Below are positions 10,654 to 24,300 of a stretch of DNA of 64,000 nt, piece by piece. The translations under genes were made by a program, and so were the position numbers. Source of the DNA: Hymenolepis diminuta (Eukaryota > Platyhelminthes > Cestoda > Cyclophyllidea > Hymenolepididae); the NCBI GenBank assembly GCA_900708905.1, contig CAADRB010000054.1:592592-656591 (forward strand), written 5' to 3'. Numbering within the stretch: the first letter of the stretch is position 1; each line of letters starts with the position of its first letter. A model generated the notes under the pieces. That model was not told where the DNA came from. It saw only the letters and a list, made by a program, of their open reading frames with translations, and searched no databases.

Positions 10654-10659
10654 AATAAA
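10654..10659 (+). terminator. Poly(A) signal AATAAA of ALP copy 1
   Basis: AATAAA begins five bases after the TAG stop (10646-10648), implying a very short 3' untranslated region. The same hexamer at the same spacing follows ALP copy 3. Confidence 0.6.
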
Positions 10660-13600
10660 ATCGAAATTTTCTATAGATTCGTGTAGATATTCAACTTATG
10701 TGTAATTTCCAAAATGACTAAATTATATACAAATGCTGATGAATCTTTTAGATATTATAGTAAAATTGACATACGAATTTTGAGGCGGGCATCAAATTGT
10801 AGAATATTCGTCTAGATTAAGAAAGAATTGATGAAATAATTCAACAACTAAGCGATGACTATACGCAGCCTAAGTATCCGTTTCTATTCTACGTTATATT
10901 CTGATGTAAGTTTGAAGATATATTTATATGAAATAAATAGTACTTATTTTGAATGTCACGAAGGTAAAGACAAGTTTTAAAGATTGTCATGTTAGCCAAC
11001 CTCAAGGCCGAATTCAATGCACAAATGAAAGAAAAATTAGCAGATAATATAATTTGAGTGTTATCAATGAGATGGAAGGAGAATTTCAGTATTTATTTGC
11101 TTCTAAAATCTCAATATTTTCGGAAGTGCTGATTGACCACATCTTAACTTCCAAAGAGGGTGGATTCTTTAACTTCTCATCAATTCAAATAAAAAGTTAT
11201 TACATTAATGCTAATGTGTGTGTATTAAGTTACTGTCTAGCGTCATCGACTTTGTCCCTTTGACTCCTCCTTTACCTCTTTAAAATTATTTAGATCGATT
11301 GATAGTATTATTATAATTTATCATTCAACAGTCACGTCCATTTATATTGCACACTCTATCCAACAATGCTTAGAACGACGGCAAACCCTGAGATTGGTAT
11401 TTAAAGGGAGGTTCGATAATGCCTATTTCTCTATATTTAAAGATCTTACCGAAGGTAGGAAATGAACAATAGAATACATTTATTTCAAATTTTAGTACAT
11501 TGAAGAAAGAGATCTTTGAGAGCAAATAATTCCCTCCTCTGCATTTTGACATTCGCTTTCACCTTCTGATTATACTGATTGGTGCTGAAGGCTATATTCA
11601 TGGGACTATTTTCTCTTTATTTCGTTAATCAACCCTGAATTAGGAAAAGAAAACAAACACTCTTTTAATGTGACCATGAAGATAAATAAAATGGAATAAA
11701 AAATGTTGCAGGAAGTGCCAGGATGCGATGTTCTTGAAGTAGACATATCAGACGGTTCAGATATTTGAATTTGTTTTAATAATTTGGGCATTCAATAGCA
11801 GGAACTTAAATCTTTTATTTCGATTTTTATGAAATTTGAATAAAATTAAAATGTAGCGTCTTGATCAGAGTTTTTTTAGGAGTCACCCCGGAACCCATGT
11901 TCCGCTAGAGACATAAAACTAATTTTTCAAAGGGACCCGTGATATCTTAATGGATTTTTTGTGGAAATCAGAATGATTGCTGTGAACCAAGAGATTCAGT
12001 GGTTTTTAATTATCTCCAATCTTACTTCCTTGGCAAAGCATAAATAATATCAGGAATTATTCTGGATTTTAACTTTAATTATTAATTTAAACATAGAAAA
12101 TCTTATATCAAAATAGTGTATTAGATTCTTAAATTATGTATACGAGAATGAATAACTACGATTTCAAAAAAATATAGTAATTATACCTAGTGTTTATTGG
12201 AAATATAACATTAATACTTGTTCAACTGTCATCAGTCTTTAAGGAAGTCAATATCTTTGTTGACAACAATATTTAAAAATGATTATATAAGGCTGCATAG
12301 TATAGAAAGCTATCATGGCTGACCATTCTGGAAAGTGCGGTCGTGCAACCGATTGCCTATCGAGCAATCGCAGATGTGCGTTCCGGGGCCTCCCAGCCAA
12401 TCAGCGATCAAAATTCGTGCAGCATAGCGCTAGCTGTACTCACTGTTACTAATAGTTTTCAGTAAACTTTCTTTGCACCATATCTTCTGTGTTCTCCTTT
12501 CTGCACTTGTCATAATTGTTGGCTTAAAGACGTCGTTTGAACGAGCAGATTGCCGGGTTACTTCTGAATATTAATATTATTGTTGTGAGTTAAACGTATT
12601 TAAAATAGTAAAAATGTGCTATTTCCCCTATTAATTTTCCTTAATTTAAATTGCTTATTTTTAATGTGATTTTGTATAAAATACATTTGCTCTCATTCAA
12701 CGCATAAAAATGGACCATATTGAGGTCGATCTCTGTACAAATTGAATTGAGTTGACTTTGCAAGGTGTTGGAATGTCAACGAAGTGCAGGATTTTTATAT
12801 TTTGATTTTATTGCACCATCACGAATTTTCAAAGATTATTCCATTTTAACTGGCAATGTACCTATTTCAGATTTGGATAATAAAAGCGGGAATTATTCCA
12901 GATGCTAATTTATTACCAAGGGTTTTTCAGTTCCTGGATGTAAACATGCCTTTAAATTTTATTTAACAGGACTAACTTTTGGCTTTTATCGCTCAAAACT
13001 GTCCAGAAAGACCAGGAAGACCCAGAGATAACAAAAGCCTCCACAGGGACTCAGTTTATAAATTATTGTCAAGATACAACCATACACACGGAGAATGACC
13101 CTTGTGGGCACAAATTACGATAGTGGGGCGACCCAACCATGTCCAGAATCCGGGTGTCTGAACAATACGGTCACTATTTACATAAAATTGGTAGGCTTTG
13201 TTCTATCTATCTACTATAGTTTTATCTACAGTACTAAGGTAATCAAAGGTATTGCTCATATGTAAATGATCCGTCCCCTCTCTTGCCATATGCATAAATC
13301 CCCTTCGTCCGAAATATAGACTGCTGACCACACTCCTCATTCCTGGGAATTTCTTCATGACTGTGACAATCTCTTCTTGCTTCTCCCTTCTCAGATCCCA
13401 GATGGGTAGTCACCACAGTTGAATCGGACAATTTTGGTGGTAAATTTCATGCAGAGTTGCATGAGAGACTAAAATAATGCTGCGAACATCCGTGCAACGT
13501 TGTTAGTTTTTATTACGTCCATTTGATCGACAAAAATGATCAGTTAATGTTGGTATTACAAATACAATATGGATTATAGACGCATAGATTTATACCCCAA

Positions 13601-15538
13601 ATAGGGGGAAAGGTTAAATATGAAGATGTCTTCTTTTGAAAGGTAGAGCATAGCCTTTCGCCTCTTTGTTCATAACACCATCAGTTTATCTGAGAGTTTC
13701 ATTTTTCTTTTAGAGGATATATTTTCAAGACAGTTGCTGACAATTGGGATGGAGATTTGAACTCCCTTGTAGCTTCATGATCACATTATACGCGACCCAG
13801 CTCCGAAGAACTGTGCACTAGGATGAAAAGTATGTTCCCTTATTGTCATATAAAAAAATTTTCATCCCTAATGATTCGAATTCAACATTTAATGACGTTT
13901 TTTCACTTAATCGACTATAACTCTGGCTCATTTTTCATGATTTTTCTTTATCAGCTTCTCCCCTCAGCACTCATAGTGGTCTATTACCCCGATAGGATGT
14001 TTTCCCAGGATTAAAATTATACATATTTTGATCCACTAAAGTGATAATTTTTTTCGACAGAAATATGGGGCAAACATCACACTCCGTGGTGACCCAACGA
14101 GTTCTCATTCTGTCTACACAAAATAGTTTTCCTAATTCAGTACGTTATTGAAGGAATAAGAAGTTGGGATATTTGAAGTAGTAGTTGATTAGTGTTCCAC
14201 GTCATATTATTTCTAAACATTCTACCAACCAATAAAAGGATTTTCATCAGCAAGCTGTCCAATAAAATGTTTCAAATTGGATAGGGATCACTACGTCGTA
14301 CGTAGGGAGGACAAAGTCCCCTTATATCAAATGAGATATAACTGGTTTATATATAACCCCTCCAGATAAGAGAATGATGTAATTATAACTTTCTCAATTA
14401 ACCCTTTAACCTCTATTCATTTTGTACCTTGATATTAGATTCATGTGTCGTATTGGTATTCATGACGTATCTCGGCTTTAAATGGCAAAGTGCATTATGA
14501 ACTTTCAGCGCAATATTCATAAAATAACATTTTAACGCGTTTATACATCAATTATATTAAATATGTGGTAATTAGTGGGTGCCAAGCATTCTGAACCAAA
14601 AGAATAGAATGCCTACAGTTTTTTATTAGGATGAAAGATACCACGTGATTGCTATAAGCTAAGCATCAGTTGTTTTACAGAAGGTCTAGAAGAAAAACAT
14701 ATAGGGGCCATGGGGACTGACACTGATGGTGTACATGATGCCTAGCCTTGACAGCTCTGGATTGACAATGGAGACAAAACGGACAGCCTCTTACGCGTAC
14801 TTCACTTCAGTCTTTATTCAAAATTCTACAGCTTATGTGTGATTCTTTCTTTTTTCCTTTCCCATTCTCTCCAATCGTACGATACACAACTAGTGCATCT
14901 CATCTCTCGTTCTTCAGGTTTGGGAAGGAATTTTAGATCCTGTTAGACCTGTAGCTAATTAGATCTTAAAAGACATATCTCGGTCGGAATATAAAAGTAG
15001 CTTTACAAGGGCTAACGCTGCTTTAAAACTATCGAATACTTTGAATGGTTAGATAGCATAATAGAAGTCAGGTCAACAAAGTGTATGGGATATTTAAATA
15101 CTGAGTTCTCATTTACGACCTCCAAGTACGACCTCCATAAAAATGTCTGGAAAATGTAGTGGTCATACATCATTAATTCTACTATCATCGATACTATAAT
15201 AATATTACAATGGCTTGTACAAGTTAACAACCTCGTAGTGCCAAATATGGGAGTGGAGCCGCGATAAATAATTCCTGGTTTTCTCACTCATTTACATTCA
15301 GATGATTTTGCAATGGTGTGTGAAATGCAGCATTAAGAACTACAAGTGGGCTAACTAGCAAAATTTACTAGTTACAGATCACAACTTACGTCGACTGATA
15401 GCTTTTGAAAATCGGAAAGGTGGAAATGACACACAATCCTGCCATTACAAACTGGCCAAGTCAAAAATTAAATTCATACTAACTTGTACATTATTTAAAT
15501 GTCTACACTAGTATAATTAGAAACCGAGTTTGTCAGGT
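10660..15538. other. Gene-free stretch between ALP copies 1 and 2
   Basis: No coding exon is recognisable. The first 170 bases or so resemble the 3' flank of ALP copy 3. A dispersed repeat (family A) lies at 12300-12515. Two stretches, near 13115-13145 and 14075-14110, each carry a short GG-GACCCAAC motif that may be relics of a retroelement primer-binding region. The remainder is AT-rich unique-looking DNA. Confidence 0.6.
12300..12515 (-). repeat. Dispersed repeat family A, copy 1
   Basis: Read on the minus strand, this segment aligns with 39070-39305 and more loosely with 32470-32790. Shared landmarks in order are GAGAACACAGAAG, AGTTTACT, GCTGATTGGCTGGGA and TTGCTCGAT. It is richer in GC than its surroundings. 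I see no open reading frame and no clear terminal repeat, so the class (SINE, TRIM or solo LTR) is open. Confidence 0.6.
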
Positions 15539-18500
15539 CTAACAGAAATAACATCTGATGACAGGGAGGATGGCAATAATTGAGAGAGCGGAAATTCCAA
15601 AAGAAGTAGAAGAGGAGGAACAGTGCGACTCTAATTCGAAAGGCGGCACACACATGGCAAATTTCATTGCTTGTGCAATGAAGGTGTTATCAACGGTGGA
15701 ATGGAAGAGATGGCTGAAGACACCAGTTGCGTAAACGCCTACATCATCTCCACCGTGAGTAGACCGTTCCATAGGTACTAGAGAGGGTACAAGAAAATTT
15801 TTCTCATGGGTAGTCGCATTTAAAGAGCGGAGATCTTTACGACTAGAATTGACAGCTGCAGAAGGACCTGATGAGTATAAAATCGGAGTCATGCCCTTGG
15901 TGTCTTTAATCTGAAAATAAAAGAAATAGGGATATTTACACAACAATATGTATCTTGAAAAGATGTTCATATTCTGTGGGACTAAAAGGTCTATATACAG
16001 AGGAATATAATTAATAAGTAAATTTTGGTTGAAAATTTAGGAAAAGATTGGCATTGAATAAAACGGTTAATAAAAACTAGTGAAAATCTTTGATAAACTC
16101 TGATGATTGCCAATGTAGATACACAACAGGGAAGCCTTTTTGTGAATAATAAGCAATAGAAAGTGAATTATTTTGAGAAATAATGGAATTTGATAAGATT
16201 TCTGTCCAGAGTTTAATTAATCGAGCATTAAAAGTGTCAGTTATGATGAGAAAAACATCCAAGTAAAATTTTTCCCAGGAAAATATAGGATTTTGTTTTG
16301 CACAATGCTAGAAGAATTAATAATTATTCATCTTCTCCCCCATATTTCCTCTATAATTCCTCTACTAATAAAAGACCCTTTGTAATTATCCCAGTTTATT
16401 TAAGCCAATACCGGTTGAGATCGAGTTCCGTTAATACACGCGTGTTGACTATAACGTGTCTTGTGATCTGCCGTGGGTTATTGGCTTCTGTGTTAAGTTG
16501 CTATATTACTGAGCATTCTAGATCGTTGGCTCTGCGAGATTACTGCCTGAAATTCTAGTTTTTTACGTCATAACGCAAAGGAAAGTTGGTAAACTAATCA
16601 TTATTTTCGTCCCATCACTCGAAAAATTTTTCTCGAAGGTACTTACTAGAAAACATCATAATTGACCAAAGGAGTTGTCTCAAATCTCCAAGATGGATAT
16701 CTCCTATTTGAACGGGAGATCTTATGGGCAGTAGATGTTAATCAACATCTGACGATTAGAAATGATCTACTGGCTATAAGATCTCGACTGCAGTATCCAC
16801 AGGCGGTTCAGCTATGTGTGGGTGTTCTGCACTTTGACACCTTAACAGATTCCAATCATCAAGCTAAGATGTCGAGGACGATACATGACTAACGTCTAAC
16901 AAGGAGTAGTTCTGTATGAAAACATAATTTGTTTATCAGTAAATTGGGTTGACCACCTCCGTACTGATCCAGCAGCATGAATGACTTGATTTACTTCCTC
17001 TATGTGGCCCCAGTCCGCGTAAATTTATTACAATAGTTAAAGGACTTTTCGTTCTATGTTGATAAAGCTAATTAATTTTTAAATATCATGATGTCACGGG
17101 GAATTACTTTCCCAAAATGATAATCTTTTCATCCAACTACAATGCATAAACATAAAATCTCCGTAGATTATTACAATTAAAGATTAGTTAACTCACATAT
17201 TTATCATACTTCTCGTCCAGATCAAAGAGACTTTTTAATCGACTTGGCTCACCGACGAGATGAAAGGAATGGGAGTGATCAGCCGTAACAATTAAAAGCG
17301 TTTCCTCCAAATCGACCAATTTTTTGGCTTCTTGAATAGCCTTCTCAAATGCCAATGTATCAATTAGCGCTTTTCTTAAAAAAAATTTTTACCAGTTTGC
17401 CTCATTAGCATCTGCTTCGCATTATGTATTTCAGATTATGTGAAGAAACAACGGAAAACTCACTTTCCCAAGTTAACGTGATGAGCATGGTCAATACGAG
17501 CTCCTTCAACGAAAAGAAAGAAGCCATTTGGTTGACGGGAGAGTATTTTGATTGCAACATTTGTCATATCCGAAAGGGAAGCTTCATCTTTCGGTCTATC
17601 TGCTTCATAGGACATATGGGAGGATGTTAAAATGCCTAAGTAAAACAAAAATTGAGTAAAATTACTTGAAATGGCAACATTTTAAGACCAAATCTTACCA
17701 AGAAGATAGTCAACTTTGCTGAAATCGGTTTTCAGGAATTCGTGGGAGTCTTTAATTAATTTGGCATTCCGGCCAAGTCCCAGCATATTTTCCAACCACT
17801 CCTCAAGTAAGTATCTGCCATCGCTGCGACTACCATTCGCTATTATGGGATTGAAATTGTGATAACCGCCACCAAGCATCACATTGATATCTGGATTGTC
17901 TTCAATTAATTGTCGAGCAAGATCCTTTGGAAGGTTGGTTCCAGAAGCGCAGTCATTTTTCATCAGTCTATCAGGAAAATGAATGCTTACAATGTAATCG
18001 GAAATTCATTAATTTCATGGAAGATATAGCCCTGTTCTAACTTTTGATCTCTTAAGTAAACAGTGATAGTTACAGATGGCCATATTTCAGAAAATTAACT
18101 TCCATCGCTTAGAAGACTTTACTGGAAAATCACAATTAACAAAAGAACATGAACCATGACAGAACGACCACCGCACAAAGTAGACCAATTTAAAGTTTTA
18201 ATGCCAAATATACTCAGGCACACGATTCCACGCTGCGGGAGCAGTTAGTGACCATTGTGCAATACAGTCGTTTCCTCCCACTGTTGTGAAATTTCATATT
18301 AGCTGGCTTATCTATGAGATATTATTTATTAAATACTTGAATTGAGAGGCATTAATTATATTGAGAAATCATTAATATTAATAGGAAACGTCTCTGGGGT
18401 AAACGTCTAATTGAAATCACCGCCATATCCTATTTCCTTGAGTGGTTAACAAATAAATGAGCAGTAATTTGATTGTTTAATTAAAAATCTGACGTCATTT

Positions 18501-21277
18501 AATAAGAGGATTTAATACTGCACATCATTTCAATATACCAATTAATTAATCTACATAATATCAGCGGTATTTTAATCCCAATTCCTCTTAATATAAGATA
18601 TTTTCGACGTGTTGATCAGTGAAGGTCACTCACTTTTTCTCTTAGGACATAAATGAACCGCGTTTTCTCTATTGCTGGATAGGTTAGGTGGAAAATAGGA
18701 AAAATCACTTTCAAGGCCATTAAGAAAAAAGTTAATAATTTGATAAAGGAAAAATATTTCCTCTAAGTTCTCCATTTAAACAAAAAAATAAATTAAAAAT
18801 TGGACTAGAAAACAAATGCTCCATCATTTTGAAAAATATATTATTTTCGAGATCCGAAAAAAGAAGTTACAAATTCTATTCCCAGGGGGCAAATCGGGTA
18901 TTTATAATCACTTAAGTCAACATCACACCTCCTCCACTCCACAAATAGAATTCTTACAAGCTGTTAATAAAGTAGGTAATAGTAATTGCACTTATTGTCT
19001 AAATTAATATTCGTGAAATTCGAGTTTGTAATGTTTAATAAAATCGGAAGCCTTTTTTTCTGAGACAAAAAGAATTTTCTATCGAAATTCCTTTTATTCC
19101 TTTCCATTAAATGAAAACACCTCATCAAGGTCGCGGTTTGGACTTTGGATGAGTAATTTCCATTATAATAACAAAGAAAGGGGATCCTAAAATCAACCCA
19201 AGTTGCGATCCTCGCCGATTTGTCCAAAAGACCTTAATTAATTAAGCGTTCAGGAGTAATCCATTCAGTTATATTTCAGCTACAAAGGCGAAGGCATTGG
19301 TTCCTAACACTGAAAGTTTATATTTGATTACATTTTCATATACGTTCATTTTACGAACCGGTTTAGTGGTAAAGGTAAATAGTAGTAGAAACCCTGTTTT
19401 CGAACTTGCCTATTTCAGAAGATTGAGCAATGGTTCCACACACATCTACGCTTTTACAGAGCCATTAGTTAGCCTACGCTGTGATTAGCGACGTGAACAC
19501 TTAGCAGCAAAGAAACTAGCGGAGCTACACCGGTTATCATGTATCTGATAATGCAGAACTCTAACTTATTTCACTTTTATAAGACCAACAAAATAGCCTG
19601 GTTTACCATTTTGCGCCTTTTCGTATGTTTATTCAATGGATAATTTACTGAAATGGGCTCGATCAATCCCTCATATTTGTCTGCATATTATTCAAATATA
19701 TGATCAATAGGTTTTCCCATTATTCACTGAATTTCACCTGAAGTATATCTCGTTTGATTGGCTAATTCTTACCTTTTTTATTTCTTATTCCAGTCATCTT
19801 ATAAAATATTGTAATTTTTTTGGCCAAGTGAAACTTACGTATCACTTTCCCAGTGTCTAGAAGCAGTATGACCAAACGCACCAGCTGGTGATGCATGAGT
19901 GATACGAGAGGTGGTTACAATTCCAGTTGCCTTTCCAGCTCTTGCCGCAGCTTTCAGAATAGATTCAACTTTTTCTTCCTCCTTGTACACTCGACACTCC
20001 TTTGGTTTCACGGCACCGGTCAAACCAATCAATCCGGTTATTGTCTTCGTCCCTAAAATAGGGATATCGAATAAAAATCAGATCATTTTGAAAATTTACA
20101 ATGTAGATCAATCTTTAAGCATGTCTCGTGCCTTACTACCACTCGAATATGCTAAAATAGTGATTCTAATAAAAATTTCTCAGTCTATTATGCTGGTCAA
20201 TTTCAGTCCTATTCGATATTTAACGACATAGTCTAATGCATATTCGTCAGACAGGCATTCTCTCTTTGATTATCATCACCTCGACGGTTTTTTCACTTTT
20301 CAAATAATATTTATTTATAAATGACCTTCATTTTAATAATTTTTGTAATATTGGGCAGTTATTGCGTTACTGCATGCTATATTACGTCATAGGCGTACAA
20401 ATGTATAAACAAATAACTTTCAGACATTAACAGACAGAAAAAATAAACAAATTCTACATGGAGAATGTCGTTGGTGTCTATGAAGATTTTATCCTCTGAC
20501 ACCGTCTATGCTGTCAAATTTTCATGAGTTGTACATTTCTCTGGCTAATTTTCACCTTTTCAGTAGTTTTCTCAATAATATCATAAAAATCCACTAGGTA
20601 ATGTTTCTGTTCTCGTTTGCTAATAGTAAAATTATAATTATAATTATAAAATTGTTAAAACATTGATTAGGATATTACTTAACATTTAGAATAACGATCG
20701 AAAATAAAGGTATCTATATGCAAAAATTCACTAAGTCGATAGGTCTTGAAGACCGCGCTGAAGTTGTTAAACTATTAGACGAATTCCTCTGGAACCATCC
20801 AATTTAACTTCCCGAATTTAAAAATAAGAATCCAACAATACGCTCTATCTAACCAACCCAATAAACAAACCCACCTCCTAGATAAGCTGTTGCGGAACTA
20901 GCAGAATCAGTAACTACAGTGTTGAGATCGTAGGTACGCACAAGAGTGTGGAAAGGCCAATCTTCAAACTCCAGCTCTGGAGTCGCCGAACCAAGACTTT
21001 TTTTCACCTCAGTTTTGTAGAATCTGCTAGCGGAAATAGTGGGAATTCCCATACCGTCACCCAGGAAAAGGATCACATTTTTGGCCGGTTTTGTGGGTGA
21101 ACCTAATAAATTGAATGTTTTTTGCAGTCTTTTCCTTGCGTAATCTTCCCAGAAAGATGGATTAACTTCCTCAAGGTTGGCGGGTCTCTCGTTTTTCTGA
21201 CAGTGAACAAAATGAACACTTAGAGTTAGGAAAATAAGCACCCCAATAAATGCGACCGAATAACATCTCCTCGACAT
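15539..21277 (-). CDS. ALP: Alkaline phosphatase, copy 2 (six exons, 535 aa)
   Basis: Exons, 5' to 3' on the minus strand: 21277-20875, 20052-19839, 17967-17699, 17635-17464, 17374-17197, 15910-15539. Exons 2-5 have exactly the lengths of copies 1 and 3 (214, 269, 172, 178) and the same intron phases. Exon 1 is six bases longer and exon 6 six shorter. Key residues are kept: D74 (GDGMG), S125, H187, S189, E339, D344, H348, D385, H386, H464. It is the most divergent copy: the exon 5 end, the segment before H464 and the C-terminus differ, and its histidine motif reads STHGGDD instead of STHAGED. It has a signal peptide (to about residue 26) and a Ser-rich, hydrophobic GPI-like tail. The ATG at 21277 is preferred over 21301, which lies at or before the expected transcription start of the TATA-like box at 21321-21328. 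Confidence 0.94.
16300..16560 (+). repeat. Dispersed repeat family B, copy 1 (in ALP copy 2 intron 5)
   Basis: This segment matches the reverse complement of 27770-28050. Its central 74 bases (16409-16482) differ at only two positions from 27853-27926, while the flanks are clearly more diverged. The core contains the perfect palindrome ACACGCGTGT. It lies antisense to the host gene inside its fifth intron. The repeat class is unknown. Confidence 0.75.
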
Positions 21278-21320
21278 GACTTCAACACAAGTGGAATACA
21301 CGCGGCTGTTTATTCGATGG

Positions 21321-21328
21321 CTTGTATA
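21321..21328 (-). promoter_or_regulatory. TATA-like box of ALP copy 2
   Basis: The minus strand reads TATACAAG, ending 43 bases before the ATG at 21277. Transcription would start about 30 bases downstream, near 21297, which leaves a leader of about 20 bases. No sequence similarity to the promoters of copies 1 and 3 is evident. Confidence 0.4.
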
Positions 21329-24300
21329 CCCTCGAAAGTCTCATGCGTGCGTGTGTTCTGGCGTGCAAGTACATGAGCAAATAGGAGTTGAGAAAACAGT
21401 TTATTGTTGAGAGTTAGTCATTGGTTAAGTAGATTTAACCTTAGGCCAAGACATGACGTCACAGAAATCTAGTCAAATTATTTTTCCTAACAAGAATCTC
21501 AAAAGTGTTAGTCTACTCTAATTAGGTCAATGTGAAGATATTACTGGTAGGATTAAGGATTGTTTTGTCTAACTACAGTCCTTCAATTCATTTGATGCTT
21601 TAACTTTCGAAGATACATAAATGCATTAATTTATTTCATTCAAACTCAAATTCGAAAATTCAATGTGTGCATCAAAAGAATTGAGATCTAATTAGAGAGG
21701 TATTAATTCAAGTTCTAATGAGAATTCAAAAGCTTTGTATGTACCAATGAACGACCGCCTTGTGCAAAATGCTTCTTAAAAGTTAAACCCCAATGAACCC
21801 ATTTGGTGGAGTCCAGTGTTTTCATCAGCCCCTAATAAATGATAATATTTGACATTAAGGATGGTATTTAAGAGATTTTGGCCAGCAGTTGTTCAGACCT
21901 TGTTTCGTTTGTATGAACATCACTACATCATTATGGACTCAGTATAACCAATAATGGTCAATCTCATGCACGATATCTTTCCTTCAATATAAAATTACAA
22001 ACGAACTTGTACTTGTCAATCCAGTTGAACCAAAATCAGAAGATAAATGGGCCTAAATACTTCAGGAATGAGGACCCTTGTACTCACTTGGCAGACCTGC
22101 TTTTCTGACAGTTTACGGATGTAGAAAATGAACGTGATTAAATGTTTAGTGATGAAGGGCTGATTATTAATAAAATGTTTGATTGATTACTTGTTCAATA
22201 CATTTTTAAGGCAAGAAGGGTCCAGCTGAAACTAGAGGCAGTTTAAAAGTAACAAAATATATGACCTATATCTCTACTTTGTGTTTGATCATTTGTTATT
22301 TACCTACCTCTTATCTGCTCTTTGTGCATTTTATTCGCATTTGAAATACATGGCACCTTTGATCGACTTTATTTCATGATAATAATACGATTTCATGATC
22401 ACTTTTCGGATAAAAACGTTTAGTGCTCCTTTTTCTTCAGGGTGCTGTTATCTGAAACTTGTGTATTTCCTCTTATTTATTCATTTATCAAGTTAGAATA
22501 CGTTGTACCAATCGAACAAACAGATGCATCTACTTAAATTTGTACATTTTTTAGCAAACCTGATGTTTGAAAATTTTCTTCTGACGCGCTAGTGATCCAA
22601 TTTGGCGTTAACATATTATTTTCGGGTGTTTGTTAATGAATGAACGCTTTCCTCTCAAAAAATAACTCGAAAATGGATTTCCAATGGATGACGACAAATA
22701 ACGCTCAGAATGAGCATTTCTTGCAAGTGATTTCTAGATCGTCTGTCATCCTTATCAACATACGGGTACACGTCGCATCTGACAGTCTGATATTTATCGG
22801 GACAAATTATCATTGGTCCGTTAGTGTTCTGACCTTCAACATCAACAATATGAAGATAACTTGTATATATATATATAGTTTTTATTAGGTCATTAAAATA
22901 CCTTGAAGTACCTCCCCTGTCCTATCTCTCCCTCTCGTCCAGAGTCAACTGTAGTTTTGCCCTCTCTAGAAGGTACATTTATCATAGTGGCAATTACTTG
23001 ACTTTCTACAATCGCGTGGAAGAGCATCATTTTATAAAAGTTTGAATATGGAATTCAAATATCCTTCCATCATTGTCTCCTATAAAAACTTAAGAGAAAT
23101 ATCGATCAGTAGCGTATTATCATCGATTTCTGCTCTGACCAACTACATTGCATTTAACTTATCTAACGCAAACCCTCTACTTCATATTTAAATTAATATT
23201 CTGGCACACTAAAAGGCAATAAGTGTACGGAAAGTTTGACCATTTCGTTACATATAATAGGCGTTTGGGAATTTTACCCAAACCCCAATACCCCAATAAG
23301 TTGTCAAATATTACAACACCATACAAATAGAATATCCAGAACCTTTGTGTAACTATTTAAAATTTTAACAGATATTAAGGAAATCTTCCAAAATTAATAC
23401 GAATTTTTTTATTATTAAAGAGCGAAACATGATGTTATTCGCTCATAAATGTGGTGCACTTTGTTACTAACGCTTTCTCCTGATAACTGTACTGAAATAT
23501 AAGTGGCCAGTGGGAAATTAAATAATTAAATAATAATTAATTAATAATTAACTTTTAAAGGAAAATACAAACTCGCATAAAGGGAAATTTTTATTTGAAA
23601 AGGGATTATTCATAGGAATTCATTTGCAGTTTCTGAAGTCACTCGGGACGTCATTACGGCGTCTGAGGTGATGTGTTTCGAATGATAGTTTCGGCGATCA
23701 TTGATTGACTTGAGCATTACTTCTGCAAAGATTCATCGTTTTTATTTTCACTCAAACAGGTGGTTTTGAAACTCTGTAGTTTGCTGACAAATTAATGCGT
23801 CCTTGTTAAATTTAAAGAGGTAGCTATTACATCAAAAGATAAACAATACCTAGATTTATGCAACCTCTCAAAAAAAAACTGGAACGTCCCGACTACATCC
23901 CACTCCTAAAGTCAGGTCTTCAAAAACAAAGATTCATGTGTTTTACTTCACCCCATCTTGTCCTACCTGTTTGTTTGTCCTATTATCGTATATATGAACG
24001 CTTTTCCTTCACCTTTTGTTGACGAGCTGCCCTCCTCTTCTCACATCCTAACCACAGTTCTACTCATACCTCTCTTGAATGAATATGCTTTCCTTTTCTA
24101 ACTTTGAGTGCATTGTATTTGGTAGTTTAGCAGTGTGAAAAAAGATAGAGTCGACAGCTAAATGCTGTGGATATCTCAGCTAGCAGGGGGAAGAGCCGAT
24201 CATGCTGCGCAACAGGTCACTAGGGGGATGACGATTTATTTATTCTCATGCCAAAGAATTGAAATTCAAATAAAATTATATCTTTTAAAGTCAAAATTTG

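Noticed and set aside
21278..21301. Upstream ATG at 21301 for ALP copy 2
   Set aside because: It falls at or before the predicted transcription start; the ATG at 21277 gives a proper signal peptide and the same total length (535) as the other copies.
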